This document shows, in pieces, positions 1-6,650 of a stretch of 18,352 bases of DNA (positions within the stretch are counted from its first letter, which is position 1; every line of letters begins with the position of its first letter). This stretch comes from Lactobacillaceae bacterium AF64-9pH9TA. Its GTDB lineage: Bacteria; Bacillota; Bacilli; Lactobacillales; Lactobacillaceae. Where the stretch lies: positions 1-18,352 of the forward strand of contig JAQDCK010000008.1 in NCBI GenBank assembly GCA_027681045.1, read 5' to 3'. The notes beneath the pieces were generated by a model. The model was not told the origin of the DNA. It searched no databases and was given only the letters and a program-made list of their open reading frames with translations. The translations under genes were made by a program, and so were the position numbers.

Positions 1-87
1 GAACGGGTTATTGCCTGGATCTGCAAGCTGGACCACGTTCGTGAAGCCATTCCATTCCCAAGAATGATCAACAGAATGCAACCATAA
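1..87 (+). CDS. asnS: Asparaginyl-tRNA synthetase, C-terminal end (partial)
   Basis: The last 28 codons of a gene that enters from the left edge, read in frame 1 and ending in TAA. The peptide starts ERVIAW and ends HVREAIPFPRMINRMQP. ER followed by a W and the IPFPR tail is the class II motif 3 end of asparaginyl-tRNA synthetases in Firmicutes; the enzyme charges tRNA-Asn in the cytoplasm. Motif 3 carries the arginine (here in ER) that contacts ATP. An aspartyl- or lysyl-type enzyme is less likely because of the IPFPR ending. A hairpin terminator follows 12 bases after the stop. The rest of the gene and its promoter lie outside the window. Confidence 0.8.
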   Translation, partial: ERVIAWICKLDHVREAIPFPRMINRMQP

Positions 88-97
88 TATATATACG

Positions 98-138
98 AAA
101 AATAGCTTGGAGAAAATCTATCTCCAAGCTATTTCTTT
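98..138. terminator. Bidirectional terminator between asnS and the acetyltransferase gene
   Basis: A perfect 14-bp inverted repeat (100-113 and 121-134, arms AAATAGCTTGGAGA and its complement) around a 7-base loop. On the minus strand it is followed by TTTTT, on the plus strand by a weaker TTTCTTT. It sits between two convergent genes and probably ends transcripts from both sides. Confidence 0.85.
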
Positions 139-152
139 GCTGTTAGTATCTC

Positions 153-743
153 TTACTTCTTCCAGTTCAAGTCACTAGTTGCGTCATCTTCAGTGATTTT
201 CCGGATAACCCGGCAAGGGTTGCCAGCGGCCACAGAGTTGGCCGGGATGTCTTTAACGACGACGCTGCCGGCGCCGATCACGGAGTTGTCACCGATTGAG
301 ACGCCAGGCACCACCCGGACTCCTCCGCCGATCCAGACATTGTTGCCAACAATAATCGGGTAGGCATATTCCAGGCCGGTATTTCTTCTGGCCGCGTCCA
401 GCGGGTGGCCTGAGGTGTAGAAGCCGCAGTCAGGGCCGATGAACACATTGTCGCCAAAGGTCACTCCCCCAGCATCCAGGACAGTCAAATTATGGTTGGC
501 GTAGAAGTTGTCGCCTACTTTAATATTCCAGCCATAGTCGCACCAGAAGTTGGGTTCGATGTGGCAGTTTTCACCAGTTTGGCCTAGGATTTCCTTTAAG
601 AGTTCCTTCTTTTCTGCTCCTGCCGGCAATTGGTTGTAGCGGAGGCACTTGGCCTTGCAGGCCGTCAGTTCCGTCACCAGTTCTTCGTCTTGGCCAGGAT
701 TATAGACCTGGCCAGCCAGCATTTTTTCTCTTTCAGTCGGCAT
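153..743 (-). CDS. Hexapeptide-repeat O-acetyltransferase, maltose/galactoside acetyltransferase type
   Basis: A 196-residue protein of the left-handed beta-helix acyltransferase family, normal length for maltose or thiogalactoside acetyltransferases. These transfer acetyl from acetyl-CoA to a sugar hydroxyl, usually as cytoplasmic trimers. An N-terminal helical maltose-acetyltransferase cap covers about residues 3-57 (EREKMLAG, then an AKCLRYNQL stretch). Imperfect hexapeptide repeats run from about 75 to 180, with YTSGHPLD carrying the catalytic histidine. The tail GAGSVVVKDIPANSVAAGNP is the usual coenzyme A-binding end. The start is set by GGAGG about 8 bases before the ATG. The gene stands alone with its own promoter and terminator. 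The real acceptor sugar cannot be read from sequence; detoxifying acetylation of non-metabolised sugars is the usual proposal. Confidence 0.9.
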   Translation of the reverse strand: MPTEREKMLAGQVYNPGQDEELVTELTACKAKCLRYNQLPAGAEKKELLKEILGQTGENCHIEPNFWCDYGWNIKVGDNFYANHNLTVLDAGGVTFGDNVFIGPDCGFYTSGHPLDAARRNTGLEYAYPIIVGNNVWIGGGVRVVPGVSIGDNSVIGAGSVVVKDIPANSVAAGNPCRVIRKITEDDATSDLNWKK

Positions 744-782
744 TTCTTTCCTCCAGTCCCTGCCAAATCTTTTTTGCTCGTT

Positions 783-811
783 ATTTTACTATAAGAGTTA
801 TTTTTGAGCAA
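783..811 (-). promoter_or_regulatory. Promoter of the acetyltransferase gene
   Basis: On the minus strand, -35 TTGCTC (806-811), a 17-base spacer and -10 TAAAAT (783-788), about 40 bases before the start codon. Confidence 0.6.
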
Positions 812-887
812 TTAACTATTTGTCCAAAGGAAGTCAATCGAACACTTTATTAAGCCAGCAGACCTTTTGCCAACATTGTTTTGTTGG

Positions 888-918
888 GCGCGGCGAAGCC
901 GCGCATTTGTGTTATAAT
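888..918 (+). promoter_or_regulatory. Extended -10 promoter with a GC-rich hairpin over the -35 region
   Basis: TGT followed by TATAAT (910-918) is an extended -10 box. There is no recognisable -35; the expected place is taken by a perfect 7-bp inverted repeat, GCGCGGC-GAA-GCCGCGC (888-904), six bases before the extended -10. The dyad could be an operator. It could also be a short hairpin terminator from upstream, but it lacks a T-tract. It drives the recombinase-like gene at 975. Confidence 0.55.
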
Positions 919-974
919 TATTGTAGTAACAATTAGGATGCTTAATGGAGCATTAAAAAAGAAAGGAGCATGTC

Positions 975-1811
975 ATGTATCCCCACCAGGAAGGCTTTGA
1001 AAATTGGTGCCGGGGCCCGCAAAGGCTCAGCCCTAAGTCAATTGCGAACGCCGATTACTGTTTGGACCACTTCTTCACCTATGCTGAAGTAAATTTTCCA
1101 TCCAGCGATGTCAACGAGATCACAGCCAGCAATGTCCGTGACTACTTGCAGCAGTTAGCGACTAAAGAAAACCTGCAGGTCACGACCGTTAACAAGTATG
1201 TCTCCTACATCAAAAAGTACTTCTACTACCTGGCCCTGGCTGGAATTACCCCAAGCTATCGTTTACTAGAGCTCAAGGGCTACTCTTTTGAGCGGCAGAA
1301 GACCTATATGATCGACTGGCCAGAGCATTTGCCTGCCCTTATCCCCTACGTCAAGCAGCCGCTGACTCTTTGGCTGCTGCAGCTTTTTGCCCTGGGCTAC
1401 CAGGCTAAGGAACTCTTAGGGCTTCGCTATAGCGAGGTAAAAGACAATTTAGGAGAGATGACTGACTACCTGACCGGAACACTTTCCTTTGAAAAGGACC
1501 CGGATCCTTATATTTTCGCCTCCAGGTCCGGAGAGCCATATGCCAGTACCAACAACATCATGCAACTGGTCAAGGCCGATAAGGATCTCCTCTCCCCTAT
1601 GCCAATCACTTTGACCAATCTCCGCCTCTCTTATGTCTATTCCTTGATCAGCCAGCAGAAGTATTCTGATAAGGAACTCCTGGAGATTTTCCGCTGCCCG
1701 CCAAAGCGTCTAGCCTACTACCAGTACAACGCTGCCCAGTGTAATCTCATTCCATTTTCTGAAGAGATGCTAAAAAAGACCGGCCCAAACGCCGCCCCTG
1801 CAAGAAAATAG
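975..1811 (+). CDS. Tyrosine-recombinase-like protein lacking catalytic residues
   Basis: 278 residues with the two-domain layout of XerC/XerD-type recombinases. An N-terminal SAM-like core-binding domain spans about 5-95 (TTVNKYVSYIKKYFYYLALAG is typical) and a C-terminal catalytic-fold domain about 118-255. The active site is degraded. Where active enzymes have GLRISELLGL this protein has GYQAKELLGL (first Arg replaced by Gln143). The HxLRH box reads TNLRL (214-218; both His lost, Arg217 kept), and the later GH box reads RC. Tyrosines at 248-251 remain near the nucleophile position. DNA binding without strand cleavage is therefore the likely activity. AGGAG six bases before the ATG sets the start. 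The signal peptidase gene begins 43 bases downstream. The frame is intact, so it looks like a maintained gene rather than a relic. Partner DNA and role are unknown. Confidence 0.8.
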   Translation: MYPHQEGFENWCRGPQRLSPKSIANADYCLDHFFTYAEVNFPSSDVNEITASNVRDYLQQLATKENLQVTTVNKYVSYIKKYFYYLALAGITPSYRLLELKGYSFERQKTYMIDWPEHLPALIPYVKQPLTLWLLQLFALGYQAKELLGLRYSEVKDNLGEMTDYLTGTLSFEKDPDPYIFASRSGEPYASTNNIMQLVKADKDLLSPMPITLTNLRLSYVYSLISQQKYSDKELLEIFRCPPKRLAYYQYNAAQCNLIPFSEEMLKKTGPNAAPARK

Positions 1812-1813
1812 GC

Positions 1814-1819
1814 TATAAT
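1814..1819 (+). promoter_or_regulatory. Possible -10 box for the first signal peptidase gene
   Basis: A perfect TATAAT lies directly after the upstream stop codon, 35 bases before the next ATG. No convincing -35 is present, so read-through from the upstream gene may also contribute. Confidence 0.4.
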
Positions 1820-1854
1820 AAGTTAATAGTCAGTAAAAGGAGATTTTTAATCAA

Positions 1855-2421
1855 ATGAAGAAAAAGAATAAGCAAGCAGCTGAAGAAGAAAGCTGGGGCA
1901 AGTTTTTCCGGGATGTCCTGGTCATGTTCCTGGTTTTTGCCTCAATTTATTATGTTGTCTTCTCCTTCTTCTTAGCCAATGAAGTGGTTTCTGGCCCGTC
2001 CATGCAACCGACCTTTGAAGACGGCGACCGTTTGATTGCTGTGCGCCACTTCACTCCGAAGAGGAACGACGTCGTCATCATCAAGGCACCGGACCAGGCA
2101 AACGCCATGTACATCAAGCGGGTGATCGGCCTGCCAGGTGACACGGTTCAGTCCAAGAACGACGTCCTCTACATCAACGGCAAGAAGACGACCCAGCCAT
2201 ACTTGAACAACAAGTACAAGAAGGCCGACCGTTTAGCCGGGGTCAACTACACGAGCAACTTCAAGATCAAGCTGAAGAAGAACCAATACTGGGTCATGGG
2301 GGACCACCGGGACGTTTCAAAGGACTCCCGCTACTTCGGCCCAATCAAGCGGAGCAAGATCTTAAGCAAGGTAGTTCTGCGCTACTGGCCAGTTACCCAG
2401 ATCAGCAGTAACTTTTACTAA
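1855..2421 (+). CDS. lepB: Type I signal peptidase, first tandem copy
   Basis: A 188-residue membrane protease that removes signal peptides from secreted proteins on the outer face of the membrane. After a charged N-terminus there is one transmembrane segment (about 20-41). Box B SGPSMQPT holds nucleophile Ser49, and box D YIKRVIGLPGD holds general base Lys88. Box E GDHRDVSKDSRYFGP follows. All family boxes are intact and the length is normal for Gram-positive SipS-type enzymes. AAGGAG lies about 12 bases before the ATG, slightly far. A closely related second copy follows at 2511. The two share 113 of 115 bases over 2076-2190 but diverge strongly just after. No terminator is visible between the copies. 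Confidence 0.93.
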   Translation: MKKKNKQAAEEESWGKFFRDVLVMFLVFASIYYVVFSFFLANEVVSGPSMQPTFEDGDRLIAVRHFTPKRNDVVIIKAPDQANAMYIKRVIGLPGDTVQSKNDVLYINGKKTTQPYLNNKYKKADRLAGVNYTSNFKIKLKKNQYWVMGDHRDVSKDSRYFGPIKRSKILSKVVLRYWPVTQISSNFY

Positions 2422-2448
2422 TAAGTAGTAAAGGGATAAAAAAGCCTC

Positions 2449-2476
2449 TTTCCAAAATTTTTCATTGTGCTATAAT
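2449..2476 (+). promoter_or_regulatory. Promoter of the second signal peptidase gene
   Basis: -10 TATAAT at 2471-2476 with a weak TTTCCA (2449-2454) at 16 bases. Transcription would begin near 2483, which argues against the upstream ATG at 2484 as start codon. Confidence 0.55.
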
Positions 2477-2510
2477 CTGGAAAATGTTTAAAGGAAACGA
2501 GGTAATTGAA

Positions 2511-3119
2511 ATGGAAAGCAAAAAGAAAGCCCTTGAAGAAGAGAGTTGGGGCAAGGAAGAAGAGAGTTGGGGCAAGTTTTTCCGGGACGTCTTAGTCATG
2601 TACCTGGTCTCCGCCTTAGTCATGTTCCTGGTCTTCGTCTCAATCTGTTATGTGGTCTTCTCCTTCTTCTTAGCCAGTGAAGTGGTGTCTGGCTCCTCCA
2701 TGCAGCCGACCTTTGAAGACAGTGACCGTTTGATCGCGGTCCGCCGCTTCACTCCTAAGAGAAACGATGTCATCATCATCAAGGCGCCGGACCAGGCAAA
2801 CGCCATGTACATCAAGCGGGTGATCGGCCTGCCAGGTGACACGGTTCAGTCCAAGAACGACGTCCTATACATCAACGGCAAGAAGACGGCTCAACCGTAT
2901 TTAAACAATAAATACCAAAAAGCTGACCATTTAGCAGGCGTAACTTATACTAATAACTTCAAGGTCAAGCTGAAGAAGAACCAGTACTGGGTCATGGGTG
3001 ACCACCGGGATGTGTCTAACGACTCCCGCCGCTTCGGGCCGGTTTCCAGAAGCTCTATCTTGAGCAAGGTGGTCCTCCGCTACTGGCCAGTTACCCAGAT
3101 CAGCAGCAACTTTTACTAA
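2511..3119 (+). CDS. lepB: Type I signal peptidase, second tandem copy with internal duplications
   Basis: 202 residues when started at the ATG at 2511, which has GAGG eight bases upstream; an ATG at 2484 would sit at the predicted transcription start without a ribosome site. It has the same boxes as its neighbour: SGSSMQPT with the catalytic Ser, YIKRVIGLPGD with the Lys, and GDHRDVSNDSRRFGP. The SGP of copy one is SGS here. Two in-frame tandem duplications make it longer: an exact 21-bp repeat (2535-2555, 2556-2576) doubling EEESWGK, and a 24-bp repeat with three mismatches (2591-2614, 2615-2638) that adds eight hydrophobic residues (LVMYLVSA/LVMFLVFV) to the membrane helix. It is probably active. 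Whether it serves different substrates from copy one is unknown. Confidence 0.92.
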   Translation: MESKKKALEEESWGKEEESWGKFFRDVLVMYLVSALVMFLVFVSICYVVFSFFLASEVVSGSSMQPTFEDSDRLIAVRRFTPKRNDVIIIKAPDQANAMYIKRVIGLPGDTVQSKNDVLYINGKKTAQPYLNNKYQKADHLAGVTYTNNFKVKLKKNQYWVMGDHRDVSNDSRRFGPVSRSSILSKVVLRYWPVTQISSNFY

Positions 3120-3155
3120 AAAATTCTGAAGCTCCCTCACTAGCTTTTCAAAAAA

Positions 3156-3164
3156 TGGTAAAAT
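3156..3164 (+). promoter_or_regulatory. Extended -10 promoter of the 61-residue protein
   Basis: TGG followed by TAAAAT (3156-3164), about 25 bases before the ATG at 3189. AAGGAG (3174-3179) is the ribosome site. Confidence 0.5.
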
Positions 3165-3188
3165 AAAGTTATTAAGGAGTGAAAATCA

Positions 3189-3374
3189 ATGAAACCAGAA
3201 GAACTTTCGGATGCAATTATCGAATTTCAGAACAAGCACTCTGTGAGCGATACTACCCTGGCCTTCGCCAGCCACCTCTCAGTGGAAAAGGTGCACGCCA
3301 TGAAGCAAGGGCGGGGCAACTTTACCAGCGATGAAATCAATCAGATGCTGGACTATCTCCAGAGCCAAATGTAA
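3189..3374 (+). CDS. Small HTH-like protein of unknown function
   Basis: 61 residues, with AAGGAG about nine bases before the ATG. It is acidic and predicted helical. The stretch DTTLAFASHLSVEKVHAMKQ (about 21-40) has the rhythm of a helix-turn-helix of the Xre/Cro type, followed by SDEINQMLDYL. It resembles a family of roughly 60-residue lactobacillar proteins (I recall the label LBP_cg2779 family, unverified). There is no membrane segment or cysteine cluster. It has its own extended -10 promoter and an excellent terminator, so it is likely a real single-gene unit. It is too short for a full repressor; a DNA-binding or partner role would be inference. Confidence 0.75.
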   Translation: MKPEELSDAIIEFQNKHSVSDTTLAFASHLSVEKVHAMKQGRGNFTSDEINQMLDYLQSQM

Positions 3375-3376
3375 GC

Positions 3377-3405
3377 AACCGGGCCAAACGGCCCGGTTTT
3401 CTTTT
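3377..3405 (+). terminator. Rho-independent terminator after the 61-residue gene
   Basis: A perfect 9-bp stem AACCGGGCC (3377-3385) and its complement (3390-3398) with an AAAC loop, followed by a T-rich tail TTTTCTTTT. Confidence 0.93.
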
Positions 3406-3683
3406 GCCTTTTTTCCTCTCTCATTTCTTTTTATTCCTTCATTGTTTCACGCTAACTATTTTACATTTTGTGTAAAGTGTAAAATAGCTAAAATATTGTT
3501 ATATCAAGGACAACAGCTGTTATTTTCTTAACAGCTGCCATTTTTATCATTTAACTTTAAAACGCAATCACAAGCGATGGAGCCTGCTATTACAGCATTT
3601 CTCTTTACAGCTCTGTAAGCCTTTTTCTTCAATTTTTGTTCCACGGTCTCTTTTTAACCTATCCCCGGCCAAGTTATTCACAG
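3406..3683. other. Gene-free convergent interval with several inverted repeats
   Basis: No supportable ORF on either strand. It contains a 10-bp inverted repeat (3456-3465 with 3478-3487, arm CTATTTTACA), inside which TTACA-TTTTG-TGTAA forms a smaller dyad. It also has a hairpin at 3514-3537 and a TTACAG-CT-CTGTAA dyad (3605-3618). The interval lies between converging transcription units, so operator-like dyads here serve no visible gene; an untranslated RNA or a decayed element is possible. Confidence 0.5.
3514..3545 (+). terminator. Orphan terminator-like hairpin
   Basis: A perfect 9-bp stem CAGCTGTTA (3514-3522) with its complement (3529-3537) and a 6-base loop, then CCATTTTT. It is about 110 bases beyond a complete terminator, with no gene between, so it may end a small RNA or be a backup. 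Confidence 0.45.
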
Positions 3684-3719
3684 GCAAAAAATAAGAGCCG
3701 CCCTAGAGCAGCTCTTATT
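3684..3719 (-). terminator. Terminator of pepT
   Basis: Minus-strand stem AATAAGAGC (3711-3719) pairing with 3690-3698, extended by inner GC pairs and followed by TTTTTGCC. Confidence 0.85.
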
Positions 3720-3741
3720 CTACAGTTATTCTCTTCTTGTC

Positions 3742-4980
3742 TTACTTGTTCCGTTCAGCTTGCAGTTCAGCCATCTTGATCATGACGTCGACAGCCTTCC
3801 ACATTGATTCCAGAACCGTGTATTCGTAGCGGCCGTGCATGTTTTCTTCCCCGGCAAAGAGGTTCGGGCATGGCAGACCCATGTAAGTCAGTTGTGACCC
3901 GTCCGTGCCCCCTCTAACTGGTTCTTCATTGATTTCAGTTAAGCCGCAAGCTCTGTAGGCATCCCGGGCCAGGTCAATGATTTCCATGTGCTTAGCCAGT
4001 TCATCAGCCATGTTATAGTACTGGTCCCACATCTTCAGCGTGATTCTGTCCCCGTACTTGGCGTTGAGTTCAGCCACCTTTTCCTTGACCAGGTTCTTCC
4101 GGGCTTCCAGGCCGTCGCGTTTGAAGTCACGGATGATGTAGGCCAGGTGGGCGTTGTCAACCGTACCAGAGAAGTCCATCAAATGGTAGAAACCTTCTTC
4201 GCCTTCAGTCTTTTCTGGTACTTCGTCTTGCGGCAAGGAGTTCTGGAAGTCGATCCCGACTTGAATGGCGTTGATCATCTGCCCCTTGGCTACAGCCGGG
4301 TGGACGTTAACCCCTTGAATATCCAGTTCAAACTGAGCAGCTGAGAAGGTTCCCCAGTCCAGCTTGCCCGGGCCTTCCCCGTCAACCGTGAAGGCAAAAG
4401 CAGCGTTGAAGTCTTCCACGTCAAAGTGCTGAGCACCAGTGCCGATTTCTTCATCTGGCGTGAAGCCCAGGCGGATTTCCCCGTGCTTGATTTCCGGGTG
4501 AGCCAGGAGGTATTCAGCAAAGGTGACCAGTTCGGCATCCCCGCACTTGTCGTCCCCGCCCAAAAGGGTGTCACCGGAAGCAGAGATAATGGTCTGTCCC
4601 TTGTACTTCTTCAAGTTCGGGAAGACGGCCGGGTCCAGGTAAAATTCGCTGTCGCCCAATTGGATCTTGCTTTCCCCGTCGTAGTTTTCAGTAATCTGCG
4701 GCTTAACGTTTTCTGAATTGAAGTCAGCCGTGTCGCAGTGGGCCAAGAAGCCCATAACCGGCACATCCCAGTCAACGTTGGAAGGAATAGTCGCGATGAC
4801 CGTACCAGCCTTTTCATTGTAGTGAACGTCACTTAAGCCCAGTTCTTCCAGTTCCTTCATGATGACCATTTGGTAGTCCACTTCTCTTTGGGTGGATGGG
4901 AAGCGGTCAACATGTTCATCTGACCGGGAGTTGATCTTGACGTACTTCAAAAATCTTGGCAACAAAGTTGGGTATTCCAT
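3742..4980 (-). CDS. pepT: Peptidase T (tripeptide aminopeptidase)
   Basis: 412 residues, normal for the M20B di-zinc family; it releases the N-terminal residue of tripeptides in the cytoplasm and feeds amino acid supply from milk or peptone peptides. Visible motifs: LAHCDTAD with zinc ligand His81 and Asp83; LLGGDDKCGDAE with bridging Asp143; GFTPDEEIGTGA with catalytic Glu177/Glu178; TVDGEG with Asp200; HPAVAKGQMINA in the dimerisation domain; RGGTDGSQLTYMGLPCPN and MHGRYEY with zinc ligand His382. KCGD replaces the commoner KAGV after the bridging Asp, a mild variation. GGAG seven bases before the ATG sets the start. It is last in the operon trmK-nif3-pepT, 40 bases after nif3 with no terminator between. 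Confidence 0.96.
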   Translation of the reverse strand: MEYPTLLPRFLKYVKINSRSDEHVDRFPSTQREVDYQMVIMKELEELGLSDVHYNEKAGTVIATIPSNVDWDVPVMGFLAHCDTADFNSENVKPQITENYDGESKIQLGDSEFYLDPAVFPNLKKYKGQTIISASGDTLLGGDDKCGDAELVTFAEYLLAHPEIKHGEIRLGFTPDEEIGTGAQHFDVEDFNAAFAFTVDGEGPGKLDWGTFSAAQFELDIQGVNVHPAVAKGQMINAIQVGIDFQNSLPQDEVPEKTEGEEGFYHLMDFSGTVDNAHLAYIIRDFKRDGLEARKNLVKEKVAELNAKYGDRITLKMWDQYYNMADELAKHMEIIDLARDAYRACGLTEINEEPVRGGTDGSQLTYMGLPCPNLFAGEENMHGRYEYTVLESMWKAVDVMIKMAELQAERNK

Positions 4981-5020
4981 CTTTTTCTCCTTTTTCTTTA
5001 CATAAACAAAAATATTTCAC

Positions 5021-5821
5021 TTACTCAAAAATATTCTGGAAGGGATCGGTTGATTCAGCGCTGATCATGCACTCTACGCTCCAGCCCTCTTCCTTCTGCC
5101 AGGCTCTAAGGCGCTTGGCAGCTTCATACTTGAAGAGCTTCTCCGTGTAGTGGCCTGGATCAACTACTACCAAGCCTGACGAAATCATGTCATGGCCAGT
5201 GTGGTAGTAGACGTCACCGGTGATGTAGGCATCGCACTTGTCGGCTAAGGCCTGCTTCCAGAACTTGTTCCCGTCTCCGCAGACAAAGGCAACAGTTTCC
5301 ACCATCTTATCCTGGTCAGCGCAGATCAAGCGGACCAGGTCCACCCCCATCTTTTCCTTGACGTAGTGGGCAAAATCAATTGCCTTCATGGCTTCTGGCA
5401 GGCGGCCCTTGCGGCCAATGGCGATTCCGTCCTCGTCTGGGGCAAAGCCGGTTACGTCCAAGAGGCCAAGTTCTTCCGCCTGCCAGTCGCTTGACCCGTC
5501 TTGGGCCTTGTCAGAATTAGTATGAATGGAGTAAACGGTAATGCCGTTAGCGATAATCTTAGCGTACATGGCCTTTTGCGGGTCGCTGTAGTCCAGGTTG
5601 TTAACCGGACGGAAGATCAAGGGGTGGTGGCTGACGATGAGGTCAGCGCCTCGCTTGATGGCTTCATCAACCACGTTTGGCCGGACGTCTAAAGTCACCA
5701 GGATCTTGTGGACTGCTGCTTCAATGCTGCCGATCTGCAGGCCGACCGGGTCGCCGGCACTGGCGATACTTTCCGGGAAAGCTTCATTCAGTTTAGCTAC
5801 AATGTCTTTTACTTTAGTCAT
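5021..5821 (-). CDS. Nif3-like dinuclear metal-centre protein
   Basis: 266 residues from the ATG at 5821, which overlaps the preceding trmK stop as ATGACTAA; a GTG at 5830 would add three residues but has a worse position relative to GGGTGGGG. Nif3/YqfO-family proteins form toroidal hexamers with a two-metal site; they are often labelled GTP cyclohydrolase 1 type 2, a function not proven. Metal-ligand motifs are present: VSHHPLIF, SIHTNSDKAQDG (usual form HTNLD), CGDGNKFWKQAL, ITGDVYYHTGHDM and VVVDPGHYTE. Lactobacillales commonly place it directly after trmK, and the stop-start overlap suggests translational coupling. The large insert domain of longer homologues is absent. Confidence 0.9.
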   Translation of the reverse strand: MTKVKDIVAKLNEAFPESIASAGDPVGLQIGSIEAAVHKILVTLDVRPNVVDEAIKRGADLIVSHHPLIFRPVNNLDYSDPQKAMYAKIIANGITVYSIHTNSDKAQDGSSDWQAEELGLLDVTGFAPDEDGIAIGRKGRLPEAMKAIDFAHYVKEKMGVDLVRLICADQDKMVETVAFVCGDGNKFWKQALADKCDAYITGDVYYHTGHDMISSGLVVVDPGHYTEKLFKYEAAKRLRAWQKEEGWSVECMISAESTDPFQNIFE

Positions 5822-6506
5822 TTTCCCCACCCAATTCTGTCTTGATCATAGCCAGCAGGTCTTCGACTTCCTTGATCCGGGTCAAGTCCTTTTCCCGGGC
5901 CTTGTTAAGGTTAGCCAGGAGCTTTTGGTAGTAGGCTTCCTGTCCCTGCCACTTTTTATAAAAGACTTCGGTCTTGTTCTTCAAGAGCAAGGGGCCAAAT
6001 TCCTGCTCGCGGACAGTCAATTCGTGAACTTCGCTAGTTAAGCGGGCCTTGATCAGCTCATAGATGTGGCCTGCTTCATAGACGATGTCTTCAGCGACGA
6101 TCTCGTACTTGTTGGCCATCAGCCAGCGGCGGACGGTGTTTTCCCCAATATTGGCTTCAAGGACCAGAGTTGGGTAGTAAACGCCCCGGGAGGCGGCTTC
6201 AGAGAGCAGGTTGACCATCAATTTGCCGCCCATGCCGGCGATGACGACCGTGTCGATTTGGTCGCTTTCCTTAATGGTTTCCAGGCCTGAACCCAGGCGG
6301 GTTTCAATCTGGTCAGAAAGTCCCGCGGCGGCGATGTCCGTTTTCGCGTTCTCTAAGGGGCCAGCCGCGACGTCACTGGCGATAGCGTGGCTGATCTTAC
6401 CGCTCTCTACCAAGAGGATCGGCAGGTAGGCGTGGTCGGTGCCGATATCGGCCAGGCGGCTATCTGGATCAACCATTTCGGCAAGTCTGTTAAGTCTTAA
6501 ATTCAT
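5814..6506 (-). CDS. trmK: tRNA (adenine(22)-N1)-methyltransferase TrmK
   Basis: 230 residues, usual family length. It transfers methyl from S-adenosylmethionine to N1 of A22 in tRNA. The Rossmann-type SAM motif I reads LADIGTDHAYLPI (about 18-30), followed by AIASDVAAGPLENA with the acidic ribose contact and VVIAGMGGKLM (motif IV region). LVLEANIGENTVRRWL is also typical. A C-terminal helical hairpin (about 165-225), rich in charged residues, is the coiled-coil-like domain of the family. GGAG about ten bases before the ATG sets the start. It is the first gene of the trmK-nif3-pepT operon. The rpoD gene often found upstream in Firmicutes is absent; a divergent NUDIX gene is there instead. Confidence 0.94.
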   Translation of the reverse strand: MNLRLNRLAEMVDPDSRLADIGTDHAYLPILLVESGKISHAIASDVAAGPLENAKTDIAAAGLSDQIETRLGSGLETIKESDQIDTVVIAGMGGKLMVNLLSEAASRGVYYPTLVLEANIGENTVRRWLMANKYEIVAEDIVYEAGHIYELIKARLTSEVHELTVREQEFGPLLLKNKTEVFYKKWQGQEAYYQKLLANLNKAREKDLTRIKEVEDLLAMIKTELGGEND

Positions 6507-6535
6507 TAGTAAAACGCTCCTTTATCCAAAAGTAA

Positions 6536-6544
6536 ATTCTATCA
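6536..6544 (-). promoter_or_regulatory. Extended -10 promoter of the trmK-nif3-pepT operon
   Basis: Minus strand TGA followed by TAGAAT; no good -35. It lies about 30 bases before trmK and is divergent from the NUDIX promoter. Confidence 0.45.
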
Positions 6545-6592
6545 TATGCCAGCCGGCAAAAGACAGTTTCTGCAAAAAAATAATCCACGTGC

Positions 6593-6598
6593 TATAAT
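6593..6598 (+). promoter_or_regulatory. -10 box of the NUDIX-M23 pair
   Basis: A perfect TATAAT with a weak CTGCAA at 17 bases. Transcription near 6605 excludes the longer reading frame that begins upstream at 6546. Confidence 0.55.
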
Positions 6599-6650
6599 TA
6601 GTTGTAGTTTTGTCAACTTTTTGAATGACAGGAGGAAAAGAGATAGGGAA

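Noticed and set aside
2484..2510. Upstream ATG adding nine residues to signal peptidase copy two
   Set aside because: It falls on the predicted transcription start with no ribosome site; the ATG at 2511 has GAGG at a good distance.
3674..3682. TTATTCACA, a perfect DnaA-box match
   Set aside because: Single copy; a match of this length is expected about once in two windows by chance, and no cluster or origin genes are present.
6546..6650. 35-codon N-terminal extension of the NUDIX gene
   Set aside because: It lies largely upstream of the TATAAT promoter and shows no NUDIX-like sequence.
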